From NCBI RefSeq assembly GCF_004364645.1, contig NZ_SOAW01000003.1:186001-250000 (forward strand): DNA of 64,000 nt. Direction: 5' to 3'. The translations under genes and the position numbers were made by a program. Source of the stretch: Naumannella halotolerans (lineage in GTDB: Bacteria; Actinomycetota; Actinomycetes; Propionibacteriales; Propionibacteriaceae). The notes beneath the pieces were generated by a model, which was not told where the DNA came from, ran no database searches, and worked only from the letters and a program-made list of their open reading frames with translations. Shown piece by piece: positions 48,318 to 57,734 of this stretch; the stretch's first letter is position 1; every line of letters begins with the position of its first letter.

Positions 48318-48362
48318 GGTGGCGGCCCGGTTCGTGGCGGCCCGGTTCGAGGCGGCCCGGTT
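48318..48362. repeat. 15-bp tandem repeat, three copies
   Basis: Units GTGGCGGCCCGGTTC, GTGGCGGCCCGGTTC, GAGGCGGCCCGGTTC are directly adjacent, 30 bp before the stop of the convergent DUF2510 gene. Number of copies may vary by slippage. Confidence 0.85.
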
Positions 48363-48391
48363 CGACGCGACTCTGGGTTGAGGCGGGTCGA

Positions 48392-49333
48392 TCAGTCGTC
48401 GACGCGGAGTTCGTCGACCAGCTTCCGGGCCGGCTGTTCGTACTCGGGGGTGTTGCCCGGGATCGAGGCGAAGTACAGCGCGGAGGTCACATCGGTGGTC
48501 CGCACGATCACCACGATCATCAACTCGCTCTTGGCTTCGACATCGGGAAGGTCGAAGCCGAGTTCGGATTCGACGATCCACCCCTCGTGGCCGTCGATGG
48601 TGATCGCCTCGTTGCGTTGATCATCGCGGGTCACCTCGGCGTCACCGTAGAAGGAGCCGACGATGCACTCGGTGACGATCTCCGAGCCCTGTTCGGGAGA
48701 GAAGAAGCCGTCACCGGCGGCCAGTTCGGCGATCAGTACCCCGGCCTGCCAGACGTCACCACCGTCACGCTGTTCGGTGATGATCACCTGGGTGGCGGTG
48801 TCCCGGCCGAAGGGTACGCGGTTGTCGTAGATCGGCGCCGACCACGGGGCACCCAACTCCGGATAGGACAGGTTGCCCGCCCGTACCCGACCGTCGGTGA
48901 CCGCCGGAGGTGCGGTCGGCAGCTCGCTGGGGTACGGCGGGCACAGACTCTGCGGTGTCGCATTCGGGCCGGCGGGATCGGCCGGGTCGATCAGTTCCCG
49001 GCCGGTCAGCAGGCGAGGCAACACGATCACCGCACCGATGATCAGCCCGATCGCCAGCACCGCAGCGAGGATCCACCACCCAGCCCCGCCACGACGGGTC
49101 GCGGGGGCTGCAGCGGGTACGTACCCACCCTGACCGGTGCCACGGGCACCCTGGCCATCGAAGCGGCCGCCGGACCGCGCGCCAGCGGCCGGGAGCTGGC
49201 CGGGTGGTACGGCCGTACCCGGCGGTGCGGCGGTGGGAACGGGGGACAGCGTGGTCGACCACTGCTGACCGTCCCAGTAGCGATACATCCCGGGCTGACC
49301 ACCCGGATCGGAGTACCACCCGGGCGCGCTCAC
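48392..49333 (-). CDS. DUF2510 membrane-anchored protein, paralogue A
   Basis: 313 residues. The N-terminal DUF2510 motif is APGWYSDPGGQPGMYRYWDGQQW at 3-25 (keeping W..DP....RYWDG.QW), followed by a Gly/Pro-rich linker, one membrane helix (WWILAAVLAIGLIIGAVIVLP) and an extracellular domain of about 200 residues with two cysteines (SLCPPYP and TECIVGSFY). The family is a common actinobacterial membrane-associated domain of unknown function. It is a tandem copy of the gene immediately upstream. Confidence 0.82.
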   Translation of the reverse strand: MSAPGWYSDPGGQPGMYRYWDGQQWSTTLSPVPTAAPPGTAVPPGQLPAAGARSGGRFDGQGARGTGQGGYVPAAAPATRRGGAGWWILAAVLAIGLIIGAVIVLPRLLTGRELIDPADPAGPNATPQSLCPPYPSELPTAPPAVTDGRVRAGNLSYPELGAPWSAPIYDNRVPFGRDTATQVIITEQRDGGDVWQAGVLIAELAAGDGFFSPEQGSEIVTECIVGSFYGDAEVTRDDQRNEAITIDGHEGWIVESELGFDLPDVEAKSELMIVVIVRTTDVTSALYFASIPGNTPEYEQPARKLVDELRVDD

Positions 49334-49373
49334 GGACGGTCCGTTCGCGGTACGTACCGTCGCGTGGCCTGCA

Positions 49374-50297
49374 TCAGCCCTCGACCTGCAACTCGTCGAT
49401 CAGGTCCTCGGCCGGCTGCAACAGTTCGGGGGTGGTGTCGGGGATGGAGGCGTAGTAGAGCGCCGAGGTCACATCCGAGGTCTTCACGATCACCACGATC
49501 ATCGTCTCCCCCTTGGTCTCCAACCCCTCGATGTCGAAGCTGAGGTGGGACTCGACGATCCATCCCTCCTTGCCGTCGATGGTGATCGCCTCGTTGCGCT
49601 GGTCGTCGCGGGTCACCTCGGCGTCGCCGTAGAAGGAGCCGACGATGCATTCGGTGACGATCTCCGAGCCCTGTTCGGGGGAGAAGAAACCGTCGCCGGC
49701 GGCCAGTTCGGCGATCAGCACCGACGCCACCCAGGAGGAGAACCCGTCATAACCCTCCTCGACCAGCACGGTTTGGGTCTGTGCGTCCCGGCCGAACGGC
49801 ACCCGGTTCTCCGATGACGGCGCCGACCACGGTGAACCCAGCTCGGGATAGGACATCCCGCCGGCATGCACTCTGCCGTCGCCCTGGGCCGGCGGTACGG
49901 TCGGGTACTCACTGGGCTGGGGCGGGCACAGGCTCTGCGGCGTCGCGCCACCGCCACCGGGATCGGTGTCGATCACCGAGCGACCGGTCAGCAACTGCGG
50001 CAGGATGATCACCGCGCCGACGATCAGCGCGAGCGCGAGCACACCGCCGAGCACCCACCACAGTGCGCCGCTGCGCGGTTGACGTACGGCATAGGGGTTG
50101 CTGCCGTTCGGCGCGTACTGGCCCCCTTGAGGCTGCGCCCCGGGCGCCGACGGCTGCTGCCCCCGCGCCGGTCCGGTGCCGGGTGCCGGCGCATGCGGTG
50201 TCGGGGACAACTCCTGCGACCACGCCGTGCCGTTCCAGAATCGGAACATGCCCGGTTGCCCACCCGGATCCGGATACCACCCCACCTGGCCACTCAT
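49374..50297 (-). CDS. DUF2510 membrane-anchored protein, paralogue B
   Basis: 307 residues from ATG 50297, 6 nt after minus-strand TACACT (50309-50304); the extension to 50330 is rejected. Same layout as paralogue A: GWYPDPGGQPGMFRFWNGTAW, linker, helix ALWWVLGGVLALALIVGAVIILP, and an exported domain. Its central segment (AELAAGDGFFSPEQGSEIVTEC and onward) is almost identical to paralogue A, whereas linkers and C-termini differ. This suggests tandem duplication with later partial homogenisation. Confidence 0.82.
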   Translation of the reverse strand: MSGQVGWYPDPGGQPGMFRFWNGTAWSQELSPTPHAPAPGTGPARGQQPSAPGAQPQGGQYAPNGSNPYAVRQPRSGALWWVLGGVLALALIVGAVIILPQLLTGRSVIDTDPGGGGATPQSLCPPQPSEYPTVPPAQGDGRVHAGGMSYPELGSPWSAPSSENRVPFGRDAQTQTVLVEEGYDGFSSWVASVLIAELAAGDGFFSPEQGSEIVTECIVGSFYGDAEVTRDDQRNEAITIDGKEGWIVESHLSFDIEGLETKGETMIVVIVKTSDVTSALYYASIPDTTPELLQPAEDLIDELQVEG

Positions 50298-50333
50298 GGC
50301 GCCAGTGTAGGGCGGGAGAAGGGCCACCAAAAA

Positions 50334-50369
50334 CGCCGTGCCCGGCCCCTGACGGGACCGGGCACGGCG
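50334..50369 (-). terminator. Rho-independent terminator of the pst operon
   Basis: Read on the minus strand: a 12-bp perfect stem CGCCGTGCCCGG / CCGGGCACGGCG, 12-nt loop, then TTTTTGG. It lies 20 nt after the pstB stop. It is the clearest intrinsic terminator in the window. Confidence 0.9.
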
Positions 50370-50388
50370 CCAGAAGTCGGTTGCCGGA

Positions 50389-51168
50389 TCAGCCGAACTT
50401 GCCGGTGATGTAGTCCTCCGTGGCCTGCTGCTGCGGGGTGGAGAAGATCCGCTCGGTCGGACCGACCTCGATCAACCGTCCCGGCTTGCCCTGGGCGGCC
50501 AGGTTGAAGAATGCGGTCTGGTCGCTGACCCGCGAGGCCTGCTGCATGTTGTGGGTGACGATCACCACCGTGTAGTTCTCCTTCAGCTCACCGATCAGGT
50601 CCTCGATGGCCAGGGTGGAGATCGGGTCCAGTGCCGAGCAGGGCTCGTCCATCAAGATCACCTGCGGCTGCACGGCGATCGCCCGGGCGATGCACAGCCG
50701 CTGCTGCTGCCCGCCCGACAGACCCGAGCCGGGGGAGTTCAGCCGGTCCTTCACCTCGTTCCACAGGTTGGCCTGCTTCAGCGAGTGCTCCACCAGTTCG
50801 TCCATGGCCTTGCCCGACATCCGGCCGCCGTTCAGCCGTACCCCGGCCAGCACGTTCTCCTTGATCGACATGGTGGGGAACGGGTTCGGCCGCTGGAAGA
50901 CCATGCCGACCTGCCGGCGTACCTGCACCGGGTCGATCTTCGGTCCGTAGAGGTTCTCGTCGTCGAGCATCACCGCACCCTCGACATAGGCGCCGGGGAT
51001 CACCTCGTGCATCCGGTTCAGGGTCCGCAGGAAGGTGGACTTGCCACAGCCCGACGGACCGATGAAGGCAGTCACGGTCCGGGCCTCGACCTTCAGGCTG
51101 ACATCCTCGACGGCCTTGAACTTGCCGTAGTAGACGTTCAGGTCCTCGACGTAGATGCGCTTGCTCAT
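50389..51168 (-). CDS. pstB: Phosphate ABC transporter ATP-binding protein PstB
   Basis: 259 residues, standard for PstB. Walker [10 protein letters not shown] near 37-45, the PstB-typical FQRPNPFP near 90, ABC signature LSGGQQQR near 150, Walker [14 protein letters not shown] and the switch histidine in [13 protein letters not shown]. It powers phosphate import through PstA-PstC. It is last in pstS-pstC-pstA-pstB, followed by a strong terminator. No phoU is in the window. Confidence 0.96.
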   Translation of the reverse strand: MSKRIYVEDLNVYYGKFKAVEDVSLKVEARTVTAFIGPSGCGKSTFLRTLNRMHEVIPGAYVEGAVMLDDENLYGPKIDPVQVRRQVGMVFQRPNPFPTMSIKENVLAGVRLNGGRMSGKAMDELVEHSLKQANLWNEVKDRLNSPGSGLSGGQQQRLCIARAIAVQPQVILMDEPCSALDPISTLAIEDLIGELKENYTVVIVTHNMQQASRVSDQTAFFNLAAQGKPGRLIEVGPTERIFSTPQQQATEDYITGKFG

Positions 51169-51224
51169 CGGTGGTTCCTTCGCAGATGGTTCGGGCTCGA
51201 GAAGTGGAGGTGGGGCATCGTCGA

Positions 51225-52286
51225 TCAGCGCACCTTCGGTGCGAACTTCGCCGCGATCAGGCGACCGGCGAGGTTCAACAGCATGACGATCAGGATCAGG
51301 GTCAGGGCGCCGGTCCAGGCACGTTCCAGATAGGCCTGGGCATCAGCTCCCTGGTCGACGTAGGAGCGGTAGACGAAGACCGGCAGGGTCATCATCGGCC
51401 CGTCGACCGGATTGTTGTTCAGCGAGGCGGTGAAACCGGCGGCGACCAGCAGCGGGGCGGTCTCACCGATCACCCGGGCGACCGCCAGCATCACACCGGT
51501 GACCAGGCCTGCCAGGGAGGTCGGCAGCACGACTTTCAGGATGGTCCGCCACTTCGGTACGCCGAGGGCGTAGGAGGCCTCCCGCAGCTCGTTCGGGACC
51601 AACCGCAGCAGTTCCTCGGTGGAACGGACCACGACCGGGATCATCAGCACCGACAACGCGACCGAACCGGCGATGGCGGTCTTCGTGCCGGGGTCGAGGA
51701 AGATCACGAACAGCGAGTAGGCGAACAGGCCGGCCACGATCGAGGGGATGCCGGTCATCACGTCCACGAAGAAGGTGATCGCGCGGGCCAGTCGGCCGCG
51801 GCCGTACTCGACCAGGTAGATGGCGGTCAGCAGGCCGATCGGCACCGAGATCACCGTGGCGATCCCGGTCACCCACAAGGTGCCGGTGATCGCGTGCACC
51901 GCGCCGCCCCCGGCGCCGATGACGCTGCGCATCGAGTAGGTGAAGAACTGCAGATCGAACCGGGGAAGACCGTTGGCCAGGGTGGAGATCACCAAGGAGA
52001 TCAGCGGCACCAGGGCCAGGGCGAAGGCCGAGCTGACGAGCAGGGTGGCCAGCCGGTCCTTGGCCTTGCGGGAGCCTTCGATCGCGGTCGAGGCGATCAG
52101 CGTGCCGATGCCGAACAGCAGCCAGCCGACGAGGACGGTCTTGGCGATGCCGATGCCGCCGGTGACCGTACCGATCAGCAGGGAGGCAGCGAGCGCGGCG
52201 ACGGCGATCCCGGCGACCACCGGCCAGCGCAGTTGATTGCCGGTCAGGCTGGTGGACCGGAGCTCCGGTGCGGTGGTGACAGCCAT
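51225..52286 (-). CDS. pstA: Phosphate ABC transporter permease PstA
   Basis: 353 residues, longer than typical PstA because of an extra N-terminal pair of hydrophobic segments ([19 protein letters not shown] and [16 protein letters not shown]). About eight membrane segments in all. The permease EAA-type loop appears as [23 protein letters not shown] near 240. The ATG shares one base with the pstC stop (TGATG). Confidence 0.94.
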   Translation of the reverse strand: MAVTTAPELRSTSLTGNQLRWPVVAGIAVAALAASLLIGTVTGGIGIAKTVLVGWLLFGIGTLIASTAIEGSRKAKDRLATLLVSSAFALALVPLISLVISTLANGLPRFDLQFFTYSMRSVIGAGGGAVHAITGTLWVTGIATVISVPIGLLTAIYLVEYGRGRLARAITFFVDVMTGIPSIVAGLFAYSLFVIFLDPGTKTAIAGSVALSVLMIPVVVRSTEELLRLVPNELREASYALGVPKWRTILKVVLPTSLAGLVTGVMLAVARVIGETAPLLVAAGFTASLNNNPVDGPMMTLPVFVYRSYVDQGADAQAYLERAWTGALTLILIVMLLNLAGRLIAAKFAPKVR

Positions 52287-53275
52287 CAGTTGGCTCCTGA
52301 GAACTCTTTGCGCCGGCTGACGATCCAGCGGGCGAACATGTTGACGGCGAGGGTGATCACGAACAGCACCAGGCCGCTGGCGATCAGCTGGTTCACGCCG
52401 AGCCCGTAGGACTCGGGGAAACTGAGGGCGATGTTGGCCGCGATCGTGCTCGGGTTGGCCGACTGGAACAGGGCGAAGGTGAAGCCGCCGCCGACCGAGA
52501 GGACCATCGCCACTGCCATGGTCTCGCCGAGGGCACGGCCCAGGCCCAGCATCGAGGCCGAGATCAGACCCGGGCGGGCGTAGGGGATGACCGCGACACG
52601 GATCATCTCCCAGCGGGTGGCGCCGAGGGCCAGGGCGGCCTCCTCGTGCAGCACCGGGGTCTGCAGGAACAGCTCCCGGCTGAGCGCGGTGATGATCGGC
52701 AGGATCATCACCGCCAGCACGATGGAGGCGGTGAAGATGGTCCGGCCGGTGCCCGAGACGGGTCCGGCGAAGAGCGGGATGAAGCCGGCATTGGTGGCCA
52801 GCCAGTCATAGGTCGGCTGCACGGCCGGGGCGAGCACGCTGATCCCCCAGAGGCCGAAGACCACCGAGGGTACGGCAGCCAGCAGGTCGATCACGTACCC
52901 CAGCCCGGTCGCCAACCGGCGCGGGGCGTAGTGGGTGATGAACAAGGCGATGCCGATGGAGACCGGTACGGCCATCAGCAGCGCCCAGAAGGCGGCCCAG
53001 ACGGTACCGAAGACCAGCGGGGCGACCCAGCCGGCGAAGGCCCCGTAGGGCAGTTCCTCAGCCGGTGCGGTGATCGCCGGCATGCCCTGCCAGAGCAGGA
53101 ACAGCGCGACCAGAGCGAGGACGACGAGAATGGCGATCCCGGAGCCGGTGGCGAGGCCGGTGAAGACCCGGTCGCCGACTTTGCTGACGGGCTGGCGTTG
53201 AGTTGTGGGCACTGGTGCTGGATCCCTCGGTTCCGGGTCTGCCACCGAACTCGGGGCGGTAGTCATCTTGCTCAT
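52286..53275 (-). CDS. pstC: Phosphate ABC transporter permease PstC
   Basis: 329 residues from ATG 53275, selected because GAGGAG lies 4 nt upstream; the longer frame to 53362 reads back through a hairpin. Six membrane segments. EAA-type loop HEEAALALGATRWEMIRVAVIP near 225. The N-terminal 35 residues are polar. It pairs with PstA to form the channel. Confidence 0.94.
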   Translation of the reverse strand: MSKMTTAPSSVADPEPRDPAPVPTTQRQPVSKVGDRVFTGLATGSGIAILVVLALVALFLLWQGMPAITAPAEELPYGAFAGWVAPLVFGTVWAAFWALLMAVPVSIGIALFITHYAPRRLATGLGYVIDLLAAVPSVVFGLWGISVLAPAVQPTYDWLATNAGFIPLFAGPVSGTGRTIFTASIVLAVMILPIITALSRELFLQTPVLHEEAALALGATRWEMIRVAVIPYARPGLISASMLGLGRALGETMAVAMVLSVGGGFTFALFQSANPSTIAANIALSFPESYGLGVNQLIASGLVLFVITLAVNMFARWIVSRRKEFSGAN

Positions 53276-53327
53276 CGTTCTCCTCAGGAGACAAACTCGG
53301 TTGGACGACCCGCCGTGGGGCCCGGGA

Positions 53328-53368
53328 GAACGGGTGTCTCGCCAGCATCGTAGGCCAGACACCCGTTC
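53328..53368 (-). terminator. Intercistronic hairpin between pstS and pstC
   Basis: 12-bp perfect inverted repeat (GAACGGGTGTCT 53328-53339 / 53357-53368) with a 17-nt loop, starting 8 nt after the pstS stop and without a T-run. It may partly terminate or protect the pstS mRNA, allowing more binding protein than permease. Confidence 0.65.
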
Positions 53369-53376
53369 CCGTCAGA

Positions 53377-54474
53377 TCACTGAATGGCAGCGATCGATCC
53401 GGCGACGGCCTCGCTGACCGCGGAGGACAGCGGGGCGATCCCGGCCGCGTCGACGGCGGCCTGCTGGCCCTCATCGGAGGCGATGTAGCCCAGGTAGCTC
53501 TTCACCAGCGCAGCCGTGTTCGGGTCGGCGTAGCTGTCACAGGCGATCGCGTAGGAGACCAGAACGATCGGGTAGACATCACCCTCGGCCAGACGGTCCA
53601 GTTCGATCGACTGGTCGTTCGGGCTCAGTCCGGCCTCCTCGACCTTCGGGGACTCCTCGACGATCGCCGCAGCGGCCTCGGGGGAGTACTCGACGTAGTC
53701 GTCACCGACCTTGATCTTGGCCACGCCCAGGTCTCCGGCCCGGGAGGCGTCGGCGTAACCGATGGTGCCGGTGCCGTTGGTCACGGTGTCGACCATGCCG
53801 GAGGTCTGCGGGGCGGCCTCGCCACCCTCGTAGGGCCATTCACCGTCGGCCTCGGCGTCCCACACCTCGGGGGCGGCGACGTTGAGGTAGTCGGTGAAGT
53901 TCTCGGTGGTGCCGGAGTCGTCCGCGCGGTGCACGGCGGTGATCTGCAGATCCGGCAGCTCGGCGTCGGGGTTCTGGTCGGCGATCGCCGGGTCGTTCCA
54001 GTTGGTGATCTCGCCCTTGAAGATCTTCGCCAGGGTCTCGGCGTCGAGCTGCAGCTCGTCGACGCCCTCGACGTTGAAGATGATCGCGATCGGGGAGATG
54101 TAGACCGGCAGGTTCATCGCGGTCGAGCCCTCGGCGCAACGCGAGCCGGCCAGTGCCTCGGGAGCAACCTCCTCGGCGGTCATCGCCCGGTCGGAACCGG
54201 CGAAATCGGCTCCGCCACCGGCGAAGGCCTCCCGGCCGGCACCAGAGCCGTCGGGGGAGTAGTTCACGGTCACGTCGGGGTTCGTGGTCTGGAAGTTGGC
54301 GACCCAGACCTCCTGGGCCGATGCCATCGAGGAGGCGCCGACGCCGGTCAGGGTGCCAGTCAGGCCGCTTCCGCTGTCACCACCGGGAGCTTCGCCACCG
54401 GACTCGTTGGCAGCACAGGCCGACAGCAGGAGGGCAGCCGATGCCACGGCTGCGGCGGCTACACGCATCTTCAT
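53377..54474 (-). CDS. pstS: Phosphate-binding lipoprotein PstS
   Basis: 365 residues. A signal peptide with lipobox LLSAC (C20), then a periplasmic-binding fold. Phosphate-contact segments: TGVGASSM near 44, FAGSDRAMT near 92 and RADDSGTTENFTDYL near 182. It captures phosphate outside the membrane for PstCAB. GAAGGGA lies 10 nt before the ATG. A PHO-box-like repeat lies about 90 nt upstream. Confidence 0.95.
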   Translation of the reverse strand: MKMRVAAAAVASAALLLSACAANESGGEAPGGDSGSGLTGTLTGVGASSMASAQEVWVANFQTTNPDVTVNYSPDGSGAGREAFAGGGADFAGSDRAMTAEEVAPEALAGSRCAEGSTAMNLPVYISPIAIIFNVEGVDELQLDAETLAKIFKGEITNWNDPAIADQNPDAELPDLQITAVHRADDSGTTENFTDYLNVAAPEVWDAEADGEWPYEGGEAAPQTSGMVDTVTNGTGTIGYADASRAGDLGVAKIKVGDDYVEYSPEAAAAIVEESPKVEEAGLSPNDQSIELDRLAEGDVYPIVLVSYAIACDSYADPNTAALVKSYLGYIASDEGQQAAVDAAGIAPLSSAVSEAVAGSIAAIQ

Positions 54475-54560
54475 CTAATTCGTATCCCTTCGGATTCCCA
54501 CTCAGCTCGTCGCTGACTTCGCCTGTGAAGCTAAGCGGACGCAATGACGTGATTACGGGT

Positions 54561-54582
54561 CTCAGATGAACAGACGGTGAAC
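54561..54582 (-). promoter_or_regulatory. PHO-box-like direct repeat upstream of pstS
   Basis: On the minus strand GTTCACC (54582-54576) and GTTCATC (54571-54565) start exactly 11 bp apart. This matches the two 11-bp direct-repeat units of the PhoP box known in Streptomyces. It indicates induction under phosphate limitation by a PhoP-type regulator, which is not encoded in the window. Confidence 0.7.
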
Positions 54583-54691
54583 GAGCTGTGCCGACTGCGA
54601 CACGAACCGGCAGCCGACGGCGTGGCGCGAGTGCGCGGGGGCCGAACAGTCGTTGCCGTGCGACCCGCCGGCTGCTGGAGCAAGTCGGCTG

Positions 54692-54722
54692 CTGGAGGAT
54701 GTCGCTGATCGACAGCCTCCAG
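54692..54722 (-). terminator. Stem-loop after the mutT1 gene
   Basis: CTGGAGG / CCTCCAG flank an inner TGTCG / CGACA, separated by one A-G mismatch: 12 pairs in total with a 5-nt loop. It lies 15 nt beyond the minus-strand stop at 54737. There is no T-run. It probably ends the mshD-ppk-mutT1 transcript. Confidence 0.6.
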
Positions 54723-54736
54723 GGCCCGGGCCGGGC

Positions 54737-55573
54737 TCAGGCGGGCAGGTGCCGGACCGAGAAACTTCCCTTGGGGAGCTTGCTGCCCGGCAGACCGGCC
54801 GCCTTCAGCATCGCCGGCAGCACCGGGCGATGGCCGCAGATCACCGTCGGCCGACCGCTCTTGCGGGCCTCGGCGAGCAACTGCTCCATCGTCGCCACGA
54901 CCGCCTTCGGTTCGGCCTCCGCGCCCTCCTCCGACAGCTGATCGAGCGACCGTACCCCGGCGCCGATGTGCTTGGCGTACGGCTCCACCGTGCCCAGGCA
55001 GCGGATCGAGGAGGAACTGATCACGTCCTGCACGCCATAGGCCGACAGCAGCGGGATCAGCGACTTCGCCTGGGCCTTGCCGCGGCGGTTCAGCGGTCGC
55101 AGATCGTCGCGCTTCTTCTTCCACTGTTTGCGGGGGATCGCCTTGCCGTGCCGCAGCACGATCAGGGCCGGTCCGCTGCCCGCCTCGACCGCGGCATCCA
55201 GGGTCGCCCGGTCGTCGTCGCGGGTGAGTTTGCGCCGGGCCGTCTCCAGCGGTAGCCAGAGCACCTCATCGACCTCCCGGTCGGGACGGTGCTTGCCGAT
55301 CTCGAGCACCGCCGCCCGCCACCACTCGACCTGCTTGACCCGCTTGCCCAGCCGATAATGGGTGGCAGGCAGCCGGGCCTGCAGGGCGACCCGGACACCG
55401 GTCTCCTCGCGTACCTCGCGGACCGCGGTCAGCTCCGCGCGTTCACCCGGCTCCAACTTGCCCTTCGGCAGGGTGAGGTCGTCATAGGCCGGCCGGTGCA
55501 CCACCAGGACGCGGTTGCGGTCGTCGATCACCACCGCACCGGCGGCACGGATCGGCTCCGGCGAATGCGCCAT
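54737..55573 (-). CDS. Nudix hydrolase fused to histidine phosphatase (MutT1-like)
   Basis: 278 residues. The Nudix box GKLEPGERAELTAVREVREETG lies near 38-59 (all Glu ligands present). A histidine-phosphatase domain follows with IVLRHGKAI near 137 and VICGHRPVLPAML near 245. This two-domain layout is that of mycobacterial MutT1, which hydrolyses 8-oxo-dGTP and diadenosine polyphosphates; the C-terminal half may remove the resulting phosphate. It begins 1 nt after the ppk stop. Confidence 0.88.
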   Translation of the reverse strand: MAHSPEPIRAAGAVVIDDRNRVLVVHRPAYDDLTLPKGKLEPGERAELTAVREVREETGVRVALQARLPATHYRLGKRVKQVEWWRAAVLEIGKHRPDREVDEVLWLPLETARRKLTRDDDRATLDAAVEAGSGPALIVLRHGKAIPRKQWKKKRDDLRPLNRRGKAQAKSLIPLLSAYGVQDVISSSSIRCLGTVEPYAKHIGAGVRSLDQLSEEGAEAEPKAVVATMEQLLAEARKSGRPTVICGHRPVLPAMLKAAGLPGSKLPKGSFSVRHLPA

Positions 55574-55574
55574 C

Positions 55575-57734
55575 TCAGCTGTCCTTGGCCCGACGCCGCC
55601 GGACCGCCGCGATCAGGTGCTCCTGCAGGTCCAGCAGCGCGTTCCCCTCCTCGTCATGGGTGCGCTGGGTCCAGGTCTCGTCCTCCAGCCACCAGGACGC
55701 GGTGCCGGGGTCGAAGGCAAGGTCGAACAGTCCGCTGATCTGCTTCACATGCTGCGGATTGCCCAACGAGACCACGGTCTCCACCCGGCGGTCCAGGTTG
55801 CGGTGCATCAGGTCGGCTGAACCGATCCCCACCCGCGGGCGACCGGCGTTGGCGAACCAGAAGATCCGGCTGTGCTCCAGGAACCGGCCGAGGATCGAGC
55901 GGACCCGGATGTTCTCGCTCAGACCGGGTACGCCGGGGCGGATGGTGCAGATCCCACGTACCCACAGGTCCACCGGTACGCCGGCCATCGAGGCCCGGTA
56001 GAGGGCATCGCTGATGGCCTCGTCGACCAGGGAGTTGACCTTGATCCGGATCCCGGCCGGTTTGCCCTGGCGGTGATTGGCGATCTCGCCCTCGATCTGG
56101 TCGATCAGTCCCTTGCGGATGCCGTGCGGGGCGACCAGCAGCCGACGGTAGTTGATCTCCTGCGACATACCGGACAGGCGGTTGAACAGCCGGGCGACGT
56201 CCTCGGTGATGATCGGGTTCGCGGTCAGCAGACCCATGTCCTCATACATCCGGGCGGTCTTCGGGTTGTAGTTGCCGGTGCCGATGTGGGCATAACGGCG
56301 AAGGCCCTCGGGCTCCTCGCGTACCACCATCGAGAGTTTGCAGTGCGTCTTCAGGCCCATCAGGCCATAGATCACGTGACAACCGGCCTGCTCCAGCTTG
56401 CGGGCCCAGGCGATGTTGTTCTGCTCGTCGAACCGGGCCTTGATCTCCACCACCGCCAGCACCTGCTTGCCCGCCTGGGCGGCCTCGATCAGGGCATCGA
56501 TGATCGGCGAGTCACCGGAGGTGCGGTACAGGGTCTGCTTGATCGCCAATACGTGCGGATCTGCGGCGGCCTGTTCGATGAACCGCTGGACGCTGGTGGC
56601 GAAGGAGTCGTAGGGATGGTGCAACAACACATCGCGCCGCATCAGCGAGCCGAACATATCGGCCGGCTGGGCGGTCTCCACCTCGGCCAGATCCGGATGG
56701 GTGGCAGGCAGGAAGGCCGGGTACTTCAACTCCTCGCGGTCCAGCCCGCCGAGCCCGAACAGGCCGGTCAGGTCCAGCGGCCCGGGCAGGGAGTAGACCT
56801 CCTCGGGGGAGATGTCGAGTTCGGTGGTGAGCAGTTCCAGCATCACCTCGTCGATGTCGTCCTCGACCTCCAGGCGGACCGGCGGACGACCCAGTTTGCG
56901 CCGCAACAGCTCCTTCTCCAGCGCGAACAGCAGGTTCTCCGCGTCGTCCTCCTCAACCTCCACGTCCTCGTTGCGGGTGACCCGGAACATGTGGTGGGTG
57001 AGGACCTGCATCCCGGAGAACAACTGGTCCAGGTGGCGGGCGATCACATCCTCCAGCGGTAGGAAGCGGCCGCCGCCCAGGGCGACCAGGCGGGGCAGGA
57101 TGTTCGGCACCTTCACCCGGGCGAACTGCCGGGCACCGGTGCTCGGATGCTTCAACAGCACCGCCAGGTTCAACGACAGACCCGAGATGTAGGGGAACGG
57201 GTGCGAGGGGTCGACCGCCAGCGGGGTCAGCACCGGGAAGATCCGGTCGGTGAACAGGGTCCGCATCCGGTCCTTCTCCGGTGCCTGCAGTTCGTCCCAG
57301 CGAAGGATCTCGATGCCCTCGGCGCTGAGCGCCGGGCGGACCTCCTCGGTGAAGACCCGGGCCTGTTCGGTGACGAGTTCGCGAGTGCGTTCGAGGATCA
57401 TCCGATGGACATCGCGCGGCAGCATCCCCGAGGCGCCCGGTACGGCGACCCCGGCGGCCATCCGTCGTTTCAGGCCGGCCACCCGGACCATGAAGAACTC
57501 GTCCAGGTTGGCCGAGAAGATCGCCAGGAACTTCGCCCGCTCCAGCAGCGGGATCCGGTCGGCATCACGGGCCAGGTCGAGTACCCGGTTGTTGAAGGCC
57601 AACCACGACATCTCGCGATCGGCGAAGCGGTGTTCGGGCAACGTGACGGCGGTGTCCGGTTCCTCGGCCTCGCGAGGCTCCAGCTCTGCTTCCACCGTTG
57701 CCACCTCCGGGTTCGTCGGGTGAGTTGCTGACAT
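55575..57734 (-). CDS. ppk: Polyphosphate kinase 1
   Basis: 719 residues from ATG 57734; the preceding in-frame TTG is ignored because ATG overlaps the mshD stop (TGATG). Polymerises the gamma-phosphate of ATP into polyphosphate. Seen: the N-terminal NRELSW-type motif [26 protein letters not shown], catalytic histidine in [11 protein letters not shown] near 463, second histidine in [13 protein letters not shown] near 642, and [14 protein letters not shown]. Tight coupling to mutT1 and mshD is notable. Confidence 0.95.
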   Translation of the reverse strand: MSATHPTNPEVATVEAELEPREAEEPDTAVTLPEHRFADREMSWLAFNNRVLDLARDADRIPLLERAKFLAIFSANLDEFFMVRVAGLKRRMAAGVAVPGASGMLPRDVHRMILERTRELVTEQARVFTEEVRPALSAEGIEILRWDELQAPEKDRMRTLFTDRIFPVLTPLAVDPSHPFPYISGLSLNLAVLLKHPSTGARQFARVKVPNILPRLVALGGGRFLPLEDVIARHLDQLFSGMQVLTHHMFRVTRNEDVEVEEDDAENLLFALEKELLRRKLGRPPVRLEVEDDIDEVMLELLTTELDISPEEVYSLPGPLDLTGLFGLGGLDREELKYPAFLPATHPDLAEVETAQPADMFGSLMRRDVLLHHPYDSFATSVQRFIEQAAADPHVLAIKQTLYRTSGDSPIIDALIEAAQAGKQVLAVVEIKARFDEQNNIAWARKLEQAGCHVIYGLMGLKTHCKLSMVVREEPEGLRRYAHIGTGNYNPKTARMYEDMGLLTANPIITEDVARLFNRLSGMSQEINYRRLLVAPHGIRKGLIDQIEGEIANHRQGKPAGIRIKVNSLVDEAISDALYRASMAGVPVDLWVRGICTIRPGVPGLSENIRVRSILGRFLEHSRIFWFANAGRPRVGIGSADLMHRNLDRRVETVVSLGNPQHVKQISGLFDLAFDPGTASWWLEDETWTQRTHDEEGNALLDLQEHLIAAVRRRRAKDS

